Source of the DNA: Lumbricus rubellus
Taxonomy: Eukaryota > Annelida > Clitellata > Crassiclitellata > Lumbricidae
Assembly (NCBI GenBank): GCA_945859605.1
Contig: OX243816.1
Location: forward strand, 24,130,199 to 24,194,198
DNA: 64,000 nucleotides
Direction: 5' to 3'
Positions 33,801 through 39,344 of this stretch are shown one piece after another. A model generated the notes under the pieces. That model saw only the letters and a program-made list of their open reading frames with translations. It made no database searches and was not told where the DNA came from. The position numbers were made by a program, and so were the translations under genes. The stretch's first letter is position 1, and every line of letters starts with the position of its first letter.

Positions 33801-36198
33801 ATAATATGGAAGTAGGCCTACCAGTATCCTACACAGTAATTTTTATTGGTCACCTAAGTAGCTCAAAGTGCAATGAAGAATCCGGGTGAAACGAGTTGGC
33901 TCTAAGGAATTCCGCATAAATAAATAGTGGATGAGAAAGAGATTACTTATCACAGAACGTCTAAGAATCCAGTGGTAAAAATAGCAAAATTAGTAAAATG
34001 AAGTGGCTAAAACGGGCTCTATTCAGCAGCAATTGCCCTAAAATCCGTTGTCGGCTGGGGCTTCGCCCCAGACCCCACTGGGGGAGCTCACGACGCTCCC
34101 CCAGACCCCCTAGTCGTGAGTGTCCGGCGTTCCGGTTCCTTTTTCTTTAGGACGGGATCCCTGTATACAACATGTACTCACCTCAAGAAAAATTTGTCAT
34201 CGTGTACGTAGTTCTGAAAATGAGGGTATATGCGGGTATACAGCGCATCCTTACCTCACAAAGAGCAAAGTAAAAAAGTTTTTAGAAATCAAATGACCAG
34301 CAGAAAACAGCAGAAATCACGATTTTAGAGAGAAAAAATCATGATCATTTTACGCTGTGGTGAAAGTTTTCCTCGAGAAACAATGTCCAAAAAGCATCTG
34401 TCATCAGAAATCTTGACGACTAAAAAAATTGTACCTAAGAAACGCACCACAAAATTTATCAGTACAGCCCTGACAAATGGCACCTTTGACTGCATCATGA
34501 TTAGGGTAGTCCCAAAATCACGGTCAAAAAGTGAAAAAATCACGGCCTACTTTTGCAAAAATGCAAAAATTCACGGCACCGTGATTCACGGTGCCGCGAA
34601 TTTTTTTCAGTCACAATTTCTGTATTAAGTCGATTTTTATTTTGAAATTTAGCATAAACGAGTATTTATGAATGAATATTCACTTGTCAGCGACGTTATT
34701 CACTCCCCAAAACAGAAATTCATACATTAATTTAATGGTTCCGCACAGAAAATCTTAGATGAATTTAATGGTTCCGCGCTGTTTTTGGTCGTGGGCGCCA
34801 TTTTTGACGTGTTTTTATTAAAAAAAGGGCTGAAAATGTGAAAAATCACGGAAAATCACGGCAAACGGCGAAATTCACGGAAATCACGGCAAACTTCACG
34901 GTTTCCGTGATTTCTGTGAATTCGTGATTTTGGGACTACCCTAATCATGATCTAACAAAATGCATCTTACCTTTATGGCTCCAGTCGCGCATGAGCTGCG
35001 TTATCAAATCCTCAATACCATAACCAGTTTTAGCACTAATTAATGCAACGTGCTTAACATCTTCTTTCGTAGACAATCCACAGTCTTCACAAACTTTCAA
35101 AAGTGAATTCCTAATTCTCGTGAGATATCCATCATCATCTTTTGGTAACAAATCAACCTTATTGCCGATAACGTACAGTGGTCGTTTCCTACCAGCCAAT
35201 GATGCCAGCGCCATGCAGAAGCTATTGGGCAGATCAGTCAGATCAACCACTAAGACAAGCAAAGCACTCTTCAGCTTTATTTCACTTACAATTGCTTCAT
35301 AATCAGATGGCCCTACAGCAATATCAACTGCAATGTTAAAAGCTAACAAAAGATGGCAACGTTGGCAAGTAATATCTTTCAGTTTATTCTCTGGAGTGGC
35401 TATAAATTTCTGAGAAGGCACATAGCCAGGTATTCCAGGCCCCTGACAGTGCAATAATGCACCACAACCATGACAAGGCACCTTGCTCATTGGCACTGTT
35501 GGGTCTGGTGTTCCATAAAACTCTATCACCTTCTTTCCACTCCCTGGAGCACAAACTGCAGTCCTCAGCATATGAGGCCTATTCAGATGTGACAAACTCT
35601 TAGAATACAAGACTGCATCTTCTTCACACTCAGGAAAATCTATTATGACTGGATATGCCTCCTTGATTTTAACAGCAGAAAATTCCTCTAACTCAGTAAA
35701 AGAGGCTTCCCACTGCAACCTTACGGTCTCGTCTTGATCTCGTACATCTTTTCTATCAGAATTGGCGAATAATTCCGCAGCAATCGAAAGCGTTGTTCTT
35801 TTATCTTGTAACGCCACGGGATGACTCTTTGATGCTGGACGCTCCTTAGTCCGTGAATGGCGTTTGGAATAATGCCTCCTCCTTGTGTCAAAACCGATAG
35901 AGACGGGTTTCCCGTTGAACTGTGAATCCCAAACCAAACGCTCAACCATTGACACGGGTGTGTTGAATACTAAAGTGCGTTTCATAATCGCTTGAACTGC
36001 ATCATGGCTAGATACTGATTCCAGGGACCGACTTGCAGACAAAGACCATGTGCATTTACACGACACAGGAAAGACCATGGCCTTCGCTCCCTTGGATGAC
36101 GCCGGGCGTCCAGCGGACGACACAACCACCCACCAACATATCCCACGGGGTCGCAAACTAGAAATACTTAACCGATTGGCAAAATACGAGACGTTCAT
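3733..36198 (-). CDS. NOA1: NOA1 mitochondrial circularly permuted GTPase, seven exons, 3' end off window
   Basis: NOA1 (YqeH/RIF1 family) is a GTPase of the mitochondrial matrix required for mitoribosome assembly and translation (family knowledge). Seven exons join in phase at GT/AG sites: 36198-34971, 26973-26845, 21244-21077, 16925-16681, 11097-10966, 6560-6444 and 3853-3733, about 713 codons. G motifs come in permuted order: a CHGCG/CQRC zinc module, NKVDL (G4), SAKTG (G5), GCANAGKST (P-loop), the WPGTT region (G2) and DTPG (G3), followed by the C-terminal domain with a KPRTF block. The human protein is about 700 residues. The last exon, which should begin with GWV-like residues, was not found in the window, so it probably lies left of base 1. 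Introns reach 8 kb and are filled with transposons. Coding sequence is open throughout, so the gene looks functional. The paralogue risk is low because the permuted order and zinc module are specific to this family. Confidence 0.95.
4400..4770 (+). pseudogene. LINE (L2/CR1-like) reverse transcriptase 3' part
   Basis: Reads ITQVDHSNSLPADAPGCVL, then RVTPLLHDVLH and, after a stop, PVLFHVEFKLSFLLLKSL. These correspond to the LDYCNSLL...LHWLPV...FK region of L2/CR1-type elements. It is decayed. It is oriented opposite to NOA1. Confidence 0.7.
4771..5410 (+). mobile_element. SINE 3' part, split by a MITE
   Basis: GGCGTGAAA ends at 4804 and the SINE resumes at 5256 with AAACTCCG, CAGTGTCCG, GAGCGCCTCTGAGTAG, GCGCTATAACAAGTGCACAT and a CAAA-rich tail. 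The same order occurs in the fuller copies at 29604 and 39345. The tRNA head is not recognisable here. Confidence 0.75.
4805..5255. mobile_element. MITE with GGGGCCGTCCATAAAGT termini
   Basis: Inverted termini GGGGCCGTCCATAAAGTACG and its complement. A 3-bp repeat AAA flanks it, consistent with PIF/Harbinger-like target size but too short to prove. It also has subterminal TGTCACAAACTGTCACA repeats in both halves. It interrupts the SINE at a point that the other SINE copies define exactly. A related copy is at 20148-20742. Confidence 0.82.
5411..6443. other. Intron sequence, few recognisable features
   Basis: AT-rich NOA1 intron. At 6112-6215 a minus-strand LINE 3' end is visible (CTACTCAGAGGTGCTCCT, then a segment reading FKHF in reverse). 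Near 6220-6370 an imperfect repeat of AAGTC/AGTCA words is present. No gene seen. Confidence 0.5.
6444..6560 (-). CDS. NOA1: NOA1 exon 6: C-terminal domain
   Basis: This exon has 39 codons beginning GDVSIYFTVFASDRVPIHV. The acceptor is GTGACAG/GGTGAT and the donor TTAGGG/GTATTT, both phase 0. It corresponds to the segment SAWFTVVASNILPVHI in vertebrate NOA1. The exon lies about 50 bp left of a mariner insertion at 6613. Confidence 0.92.
7409..8493. mobile_element. piggyBac-like nonautonomous element, TTAA target
   Basis: Flanked by TTAA at 7405-7408 and 8494-8497. Perfect 14-bp inverted termini CCCTTAAACCGCCG. The right end has extra GCGGTTCCGGCG subterminal repeats. No transposase is seen; the interior is a TA-rich minisatellite with a short LINE-like fragment at 7801-7915. 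Confidence 0.82.
7500..8390. repeat. AGGTATAT minisatellite
   Basis: Dozens of imperfect units of the type ATAGGTATAT. Open frames here (YIPIYTYI-like on the minus strand) are products of the repeat. Confidence 0.9.
9922..10311. mobile_element. Poly-T rich MITE, copy 1
   Basis: Contains CGTTTTT/GGTTTTT blocks and the unique core TTGCTACATCTAAAACCGC in reverse, and ends at TTTTTTTACATCTATGG. The same 390-430 bp sequence lies inverted at 15231-15671, and halves occur at 23386-23503 and 48709-48790. Class unknown. Confidence 0.65.
10682..10930 (-). mobile_element. tRNA-derived SINE
   Basis: On the minus strand a box B-like GGTTCGAATCT is followed downstream by the block AACCTTGGCCAAGTTGC and a CATCATC-type tail. 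The order tRNA head, core, tail matches the copy at 21556. Confidence 0.65.
10966..11097 (-). CDS. NOA1: NOA1 exon 5: C-terminal domain, KPRTF block
   Basis: The acceptor TTCTTAG/GTAATA and the donor GTCAG/GTAAT enclose 44 codons. They read VINLLNPEELSVVLP, KPRTFVVKP and SGLGRIDYSQ. These are conserved NOA1/YqeH blocks after the GTPase domain. Phase 0 at both ends. Confidence 0.93.
11101..12142. other. NOA1 intron 4, left part, no gene seen
   Basis: AT-rich. It contains a run of TTTTCGTTC/ATTTCAGTT words (11285-11420) that recurs as TTTAGTTTT words near 28020-28650. That suggests an old, degenerate repeat family. Confidence 0.45.
12143..12525. mobile_element. MITE with TTGTGTTTCCGGTAAC termini, copy 1
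   Basis: Inverted ends AGGCCTAAAAAAAATTGTGT... and the complement of ...GTTACCGGAAACACAAC. A second copy in the opposite orientation is at 58045-58438. No coding sequence. The target duplication is unclear. Confidence 0.8.
12729..12895 (-). mobile_element. Helitron-like short element
   Basis: On the minus strand it begins TCTATATAAATAAAAATG and ends GCGTGGCCGGGTACAGCTAG, flanked by A and T. TC...CTAG between A and T is the Helitron signature. A sister copy is at 17850-18199. Non-autonomous. Confidence 0.68.
13130..13680 (+). pseudogene. LINE (CR1/L2 group) 3' end
   Basis: Reads SDSELNRLQHIQNSLT, LLQLHWLPVRYRIKFKL, then HAFHSFAPKEWNQLLLSLR. This is the usual C-terminal region of CR1-group RT. 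Stops and frameshifts are present. It ends in (AAT)n. The same 3' end lies inverted at 53040-53330. Confidence 0.8.
13685..15115. repeat. 32-bp minisatellite, about 45 units
   Basis: The consensus unit contains CTACACCAGGTCTATCC and ATGCCTTGAACTCA (32 bp). A 28-bp variant lacks four bases (CTATGCTTTG). Higher-order patches, including CACCTTAGGTACACC at two sites 385 bp apart, show block duplication. The array lies in NOA1 intron 4. Open frames in it are artefacts. Confidence 0.95.
15231..15671. mobile_element. Poly-A rich MITE, copy 2
   Basis: Reverse-complement copy of 9922-10311, sharing CTACATCTAAAACCGC and GCAGGCTATCTCTTAA. Ends in ACGTCGTTTTTTTACAACTA. Confidence 0.65.
16080..16590 (-). 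mobile_element. Two adjacent tRNA-derived SINEs
   Basis: The minus strand at about 16595-16380 gives a tRNA-like head (CCTGGTGGCGGACCGGTAAC, box B GGGTTCGACTC) followed by CGACCTTGGGCAAGTTG. A second tRNA-like segment at 16135-16075 has box B GAGTTCGATTCTC. A LINE-type tail word (AGGCGCTCCTGAGTAG) lies at 16165-16180. Neither is a plausible functional tRNA in full. Confidence 0.65.
16681..16925 (-). CDS. NOA1: NOA1 exon 4: G3 (DTPG)
   Basis: The acceptor TTGCAG/GCCACA joins exon 3 to give LMGHIGTSLLTP. The exon carries an acidic linker and ends in WCHDTPGFINPEQ; DTPG is G3. The donor CAG/GTTTCT falls on a codon boundary. Length is 245 bp (2 + 81 codons). Confidence 0.94.
17173..17331. mobile_element. 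Truncated mariner-type MITE (CAGGGTGGGCC family)
   Basis: Left terminus CAGGGTGGGCCAAAAAAAAG after TA, then the subterminal unit also seen at 22789 and 47286. It breaks off near 17331. Confidence 0.75.
17430..17800 (-). pseudogene. LINE C-terminal fragment
   Basis: Minus-strand reading RDKQRKENILKKVGVV, then VGLRWRGHVERAEDTN and GRQKKRWTDMIQ. This is the WxGHV...GRxKxRW region at the C-terminus of several LINE clades. Not intact. Confidence 0.75.
17850..18199 (+). mobile_element. Helitron-like nonautonomous element
   Basis: Starts TCTATATATATAAAAATG and ends GCGTGGCTGGGAACAGCTAG, between A and T as expected of Helitrons. Both ends match the copy at 12729-12895. No Rep/helicase coding. Confidence 0.7.
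18200..18956. other. Intron, no gene recognised
   Basis: Unremarkable AT-rich NOA1 intron 3 sequence. The segments 18500-18600 and 19780-19900 are similar (TCTTTTCTCAGACCATCATCATGG vs TCCTCTCTTGGACCGTCATCATGG, split here into shared words such as TTTTCAGGCCA). A duplicated unit thus flanks the hAT at 18957. Confidence 0.45.
18957..19754. mobile_element. hAT element, 8-bp TSD TACTAGAT
   Basis: Termini CAGGGGTCTCAAAC and CAGTGGTCTCAAAC (inverted), with GCGGCCCGCGA repeated near both ends. TSD TACTAGAT at 18949-18956 and 19755-19762. No transposase. Confidence 0.9.
20148..20742. mobile_element. Rearranged GGGGCCGTCC MITE
   Basis: Reverse-orientation copy of the 4805-5255 element. It is interrupted at about 20430-20550 by a piece of the same family (GGGGCCGTCCATAAAGTACG at 20452) flanked by AGAAGTCT direct repeats. 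Target duplication not resolved. Confidence 0.75.
21077..21244 (-). CDS. NOA1: NOA1 exon 3: G2 and following linker
   Basis: The acceptor TTTCAG/GTACCACT completes WPG-TTLNLLKFPIVNP, matching the conserved region after the P-loop in NOA1. A charged, probably helical stretch follows (ERLEKDKSACIEEEKLRR). The donor is ATGG/GTCAGT. Length is 168 bp. Confidence 0.93.
21549..21880 (-). mobile_element. tRNA-derived SINE with (CAT)n tail
   Basis: On the minus strand: a tRNA-like head near 21870, box B GGTTCAAGCCC near 21780, the block GCGACCTTGGGCAAGTTGC near 21690, and a (CAT)n tail at 21582-21549. Confidence 0.72.
21911..22535. other. Intron, nothing recognised
   Basis: AT-rich NOA1 intron 2. 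No conserved coding or repeat structure seen. Confidence 0.5.
22536..22788. mobile_element. SINE head cut by a hAT-type left end
   Basis: GGGGCACGGTGGTGTAGTG (22536-22554) is the same tRNA-like head as in the SINE at 39345-40768. It stops at 22555, where CAGAGGTTCTCAAC, a common hAT terminus, begins. No matching right end or TSD found. Confidence 0.55.
22789..23269. mobile_element. Mariner-type MITE, TA target, duplicated subterminal unit
   Basis: Flanked by TA. Ends CAGGGTGCGCCAAAAAAAAG and, inverted, CAGGGTGGGCCAAAAAAAG. The interior is two direct copies of a roughly 190-bp unit (AAAAGTAAGAAT...GACGTTTCAAA). No transposase. Confidence 0.85.
23675..24136 (-). pseudogene. Transposase C-terminal half (DDE/D)
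   Basis: Carries FQQDGAPAH (second Asp) and WPPNSPDLNPVDY (third Asp), and ends near FRKRLSLVIAANGGH, the usual mariner C-terminal helix region. The first catalytic Asp is absent. Confidence 0.85.
24063..24422 (-). pseudogene. Transposase N-terminal half (helix-turn-helix)
   Basis: Begins MAKRLLTIDDESLIRAL. It carries an N-terminal HTH, a basic linker (KRKQGSNRPRSV), and a second HTH ending SRRTVQRI. The catalytic domain does not continue in frame. Confidence 0.82.
24830..25130 (+). pseudogene. LINE C-terminal fragment (WLGHV type)
   Basis: Reads RLRWLGHVHRSGEE, then WRRGRGRPRETW and WEDARMAAEDR. 25019-25100 is present inverted at 25336-25420, inside the same host LINE. Confidence 0.75.
25140..25265 (-). 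mobile_element. tRNA-derived SINE fragment
   Basis: On the minus strand: CCCGGTAGAGTAATGGTTAA head and box B AGGTTCAAGCCCT. No clear tail. Confidence 0.6.
25530..25960 (-). pseudogene. LINE RT fragment, antisense to its host LINE
   Basis: Reads FCVNGLAINPDRSEAILF, then VRTLGVTLDNKLTFRPLI. These are RT motifs after the YADD box. Its continuation to 25530 matches 13130 onward (GGGTCTCTC, GAGCTTAACAGGCTGC). Confidence 0.78.
26845..26973 (-). CDS. NOA1: NOA1 exon 2: P-loop (G1)
   Basis: The acceptor TTTTAG/GTCAG joins exon 1 in phase to give HKGQVYLLG. The exon encodes GCANAGKSTLFNALL, the Walker A/G1 motif, and ends in TSVWPG just before the G2 threonines. The donor CCAG/GTCACC leaves one base. 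It is 129 bp. The intron upstream (26974-34970) holds the nested hAT cluster. Confidence 0.95.
26974..29164. other. NOA1 intron 1, left part
   Basis: No gene seen. From 27345 to 27625 the word TGGTTGCTAAGGAAGCTGG and variants recur about ten times, a degenerate minisatellite. From 28020 to 28650 TTTTAGTT/TTTCATTTTAGT words recur, as at 11285-11420. The remainder is unremarkable. Confidence 0.5.
29483..29995. mobile_element. MITE with GCGTAGGAG termini
   Basis: Left ATGCGTAGGAGACGAGGG and right, inverted, ATAGGCGTAGGAGGCATT. TTTTGGGCAA/CCGGATGA motifs resemble those of the 2824-3140 hAT MITE. It is interrupted by the SINE at 29601. Confidence 0.55.
29601..29830 (+). mobile_element. tRNA-derived SINE, fullest copy
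   Basis: Box A TGGTCTAGTGGTGGCG and box B GGTTCGAATCC at tRNA-like spacing (29609-29660), then AAGGACCTTGGTCAAGTCCTT, GCGCTTCGGCGTGAAACTCC, GAGCGCCTCTGAGTAG, GGGGCACTATAACAAGTGCA and a (CAAA)n tail. The last third matches the 3' end of LINE copies at 26520-26590. The head is RNA polymerase III promoter-like. Confidence 0.85.
29995..30700 (+). pseudogene. LINE reverse transcriptase fragment
   Basis: Reads LSPLLFNIYTKELN then RFAGDQTVLRIHRRG, a decayed RT palm (FADD replaced by FAGD). Sequence to 30700 includes two similar segments (GGTGGAGAGAGTCGG near 30520; CAAGACGGGCATTGAGCCC near 30750). A (GAT)n tract is at 30772-30807. Confidence 0.65.
31358..33233 (-). other. Antisense shadow of the hAT transposase; no minus-strand gene seen
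   Basis: The plus strand here carries the hAT transposase described separately. On the minus strand, which is the sense strand of NOA1 intron 1, no conserved exon is visible. Confidence 0.5.
31358..33233 (+). pseudogene. hAT transposase, C-terminal two exons
   Basis: Exon a (to 32059) starts in frame near 31358 (VNHFKHFMDKLYSVYSQSPK, RWVASSYRAVLAV). It splices CAG/GTAACG to exon b at 32775 (acceptor GTTGCAG/GTGCTG), in phase 0, and stops at 33231-33233. Exon b carries the hAT dimerisation region (PVTSADAERGFSTMN, then LIFVKLVGPS and YVKKWL). This resembles KIAA1586/ZNF862-type domesticated and active hAT proteins. The N-terminal BED finger and first catalytic block are missing, as only about 170 bp precede it inside the element. 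The intron 32060-32774 contains a LINE/SINE tail (CTCTGAGTAAGG near 32605). The two exons have no internal stops, so decay is recent or slow. Confidence 0.88.
33357..33599. mobile_element. hAT MITE, TSD AGTGTAGT, nested in hAT
   Basis: TSD AGTGTAGT at 33349-33356 and 33600-33607. Ends CAGGGGCGCAAC and, inverted, CAGTGGCGCAAC. CTGGGGGGTGCTCA occurs near both ends. 243 bp, no coding. Confidence 0.9.
34502..34943. mobile_element. hAT MITE, TSD ATCATGAT, next to NOA1 exon 1
   Basis: Termini TAGGGTAGTCCCAAAATCAC in perfect inverted form. TSD ATCATGAT at 34494-34501 and 34944-34951. Rich in TCACGG(A/C)AA subterminal words. A truncated second copy is at 37828-38035. Confidence 0.92.
34971..36198 (-). 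CDS. NOA1: NOA1 exon 1: targeting peptide, zinc module, G4 and G5
   Basis: The start is the ATG at 36198-36196. It is followed by a basic, Ser/Arg-rich leader (MNVSYFANRLSISSLRPRG) typical of a mitochondrial presequence. The frame is open further upstream only through a non-ATG codon (TTG at 36237), so 36198 is preferred; an A lies at -3. The zinc-binding pair CHGCG and CQRC is encoded near 35470 and 35370. NKVDL (G4) is near 35150-35165 and SAKTGYG (G5) near 35020-35040. The donor reads AAAG/GTAAGA at 34971/34970, leaving one base of a Gly codon. A hAT MITE ends only 27 bp downstream of the exon. Confidence 0.95.
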
Positions 36199-36504
36199 TT
36201 TGCCTTGAAACAAACAAATATCACGTGTAGTGTGCAAAGTGTTTTTATTTTCGCAAGCTTGTATTCATGTTCTTTCAAAAGTTTAAAGGCGCTGGTAAAC
36301 AAGTAAGTAAGCACGTGGTTTTAAAATTCGTCCAAACACTTGACAAATTTATTATTATTTTATTAGTAAGGTGAACTCCGCCAAAGCCGGTCCCAAGCCC
36401 GGTTGAAAAAGGAGGAGGGTTAGGGCATGGGGCTAGCAACCCCCATCCCTGTAAAAAGCAACTACCGCTACAGAAACGACGAAACCCGTCTCAATCTTGG
36501 GGTG

Positions 36505-36920
<416 letters not shown>

Positions 36921-36929
36921 AATTTATTT

Positions 36930-37302
36930 GGGAAGCTCGCGGACCGCTAACTTTAATGGCAAGCACAAACAAAAGCGAACTGTAGCCTATTATAAAAAAA
37001 AACTAATTATAGGGTTATTTATAATTAAGGATTTTTTTATTAATAAAAATTGTTTGTAGCCTACAGCCATTTTGCAAGTTAAAATAAGGCACTGGCAAAT
37101 TGGTAGGCCCCTAATGTATTTTTAAAGTTTTATACAGAATTTGGAGTAAATTTGGAGCAACAATTCGAATAATTTAAAAATTGTTAAATATATAAATTAA
37201 TAATTGTAATTTATTTTTCCCTCTCAGACTTCTTCACGGACCGGTGATCAAGACTCCGCGGACCGGTGCCGGTCCCCGGACCATCACTTTGAGAACCACT
37301 GC
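36930..37302. mobile_element. hAT right-end fragment
   Basis: CTCGCGGACCGC at 36935, then GACTCCGCGGACCGGTGCC and TTTGAGAACCACTG ending near 37301. The inverse CAGTGGTTCTCAAA is a very common hAT terminus. The left terminus is lost in the (AG)n tract. Confidence 0.6.
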
Positions 37303-37827
37303 CCTAGAGAGAGTGACCTTACCATTAGCCTGCTTTACATTGTAGGCTAGACAATGTATGAGATGCACAATGTTCTCTTTCTCCGCTATAATTATGGTCT
37401 TCATACAGTACTTTAAGTAGGCCTAATGATATCAAATGTTTCGGTGTTCCATTTCCCATCTCAATCAAAGTTTTCCACATCCATAGGCCCTATATTAGGC
37501 CTATTTAATAAGACTAGGCCTATGAATTATTTTTTAATAGGGCCTACACTCAAGTCACTTCTAAGATTATGTTGATTATGAAAATGTTTCAGTACCATTA
37601 ACTTGCATAACTAAATTATGGTTATTTATTATTATTATTAGGCCTACTACTTAAGTTTAACAAATGCCAAAAATGATGGTGTAGGCCTATATGGACATTT
37701 GAACGATGGTCAATTGCCGACCGGCGACATTTGAACGTGCGATAATAGAACGGGCCGATAATAGACCAGTTACCAGTAGGCTCAGTGCTTAAAGTGCGAA
37801 AAAAGAAGTGCCTGGACGATTCTTACT
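37303..37827. other. Intergenic, TAGGCCTA-rich, with a CATTTGAACG word repeat
   Basis: Six TAGGCCTA palindromes or near variants. At 37690-37760, GACATTTGAACG occurs twice and is followed by GATAATAGA twice with CCGACCGGCG between. No gene. Confidence 0.55.
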
Positions 37828-38110
37828 AGGGTAGTCCCAAAATCACTAACTCACGGAAATCACGGAAACCGTTAATTTCGCCGTTTGCCGTGATTTTGCC
37901 TTTTCCCCTGATTTTCCGTGATTTTTCACATTTTCAGCACTTTTTTTTATAAAAACACGTCAAAAATGGCGCTCCCGACCAAAAACAGCGCGGAACCATT
38001 AAATTCATATAAGATTTTTTGTGCGGAACCCTTAAATTAATGAGCCTAACAATTTCAGGCCAATAGCAAATGTTTCATTTATGTCAAAAGTAATTGAGAA
38101 GATTGTTGCT
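37828..38110. mobile_element. Truncated TAGGGTAGTCCC MITE plus LINE RT fragment
   Basis: 37828 starts TAGGGTAGTCCCAAAATCAC and runs about 210 bp parallel to 34502-34943. At 38036 it meets a LINE fragment reading NNFRPIANVSFMSKVIEK, an RT N-terminal motif. Confidence 0.75.
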
Positions 38111-39344
38111 CAGTGACGTAACTAGCGTTGGGCTTGGGGGGGGGGGCTTAAGCCCCCCCAAACGAAGCTGAAGCCCCCCAAATGAAATCAAGCCGTTGTA
38201 TGCTTACGGCTAATTTGAATAGACTACTGCATGTACTGTCTTTCTGATGAGAGCTAAGTAGGCCTACACGTCACTGGTTTGCAAATTGCTGTAACTCGAA
38301 AGTTGCAGTATGTCTCATAGCCTACGCATCAGTCAGCGATTCAGCGATGCCAAGAGAACAAGTCTAAAAAACTTGATGACTTAAGATGTCTACAGCAAGT
38401 GTGGTTTTAAAAAAATACAGTAGGCCTACAGCATGAAGATTGTCTCCAAGTGGATGATCATGTTGGTCTTCAAACAAGTTTGAGATCACAATGATTAAAA
38501 ATGTCAAACACTGCTACTCTTGACTAATGAAAGTCGTTTTGTGAGATGATTACACACTTTGCCAAATTCACATGAAAATCTATTTATTTTAACAAAGTGC
38601 CTTTAAGTAATTTAAGTTAAACTACATTTAACAGTCACTTGGATGTAACATTCTTGGTGGCTTGCAGGAAACCTTTATAAAATCTTTGTTTTGCTTGCCA
38701 TTTAAGTTAAAATATATGCATTTAACAGTCATTTGGATGTAACAATCTTACTGGTTTGCAGATAACCTTTATAAAACTTTGTTTGTCTTTTAATCTGAGG
38801 TAGTAAACATAAAATTACATAAACAAAAAACATAGAACTAGTGATTCGTGAACAGCATTACTAGAGTGATAAGTGGAAACAATGTTTTGGTATAATTTGA
38901 AAGTTATATGTTTTGCTAAAAAAATAGAACTTTAATACAAATGTTATGGTACCTAAATGTAATATCAACACAATGGTTTCACCAAACTCTTAAAACACTG
39001 TCTCCGGTGTGTACATCTGTGTCTAACTGATTTAAACACCAAAAATAAACTAATAATCTAATTAACGCATAATAAACTTTTCAGACAAAAGATCAAAATT
39101 GTATTATATTACAATAGGGTCTTTCTTTTATGCTTGTGTTATAGTTTTCTAACTTAATTTTATAATTAAATGAAAAACTTTACATTATTGTTACGGTAAT
39201 GCTATTTTAGCACTTTTGCTTTATCAACACAATTTTCTTAACTGACAAAACAAAGCTTTGCACAAACATTACAATAACCATTATGCTAATGTTGAAGAAT
39301 ATAACAATGTCATTATTGTAATGTTTTTAACATCAACATGTATG
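38111..39344. other. Intergenic between NOA1 and the ZC3H4/6-like gene
   Basis: CAGTGACGTAACTAGC at 38113 looks like a hAT end, and CACGTCACTG at 38268 might be its partner, but the flanks do not match. 38600-38800 holds two similar copies of a 130-bp segment (TTAACAGTCA(C/T)TTGGATGTAACA). No gene seen. Confidence 0.45.

Larger units (their letters stand above)
31186..34163 (+). mobile_element. hAT transposon with KIAA1586/ZNF862-like transposase, TSD TATACAAC
   Basis: Flanked by TATACAAC at 31178-31185 and 34164-34171. Ends CAGGGAACAGGTC and, inverted, CAGGGATCCCGTC; CGTTCCGGTTCCTTTTT is repeated subterminally on both sides. It contains a two-exon transposase fragment and a younger hAT MITE (33357-33599). 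Length 2978 bp. It lies in NOA1 intron 1. Confidence 0.92.
31150..34472. mobile_element. Older hAT-like MITE hosting the transposase element
   Basis: Termini CAGGGCTGTAC and, inverted, CAGGGCTGTAC. Flanks ATAAATAG and ACAAATGG agree at 6 of 8 bases, a plausible decayed duplication. Removing the inner element leaves about 340 bp. Confidence 0.55.

Noticed and set aside
38113..38268. A complete hAT MITE with CAGTGACGT ends
   Set aside because: The ends can be matched over nine bases, but the flanks TTGTTGCT and GTTTGCAA do not agree, so there is no target duplication.
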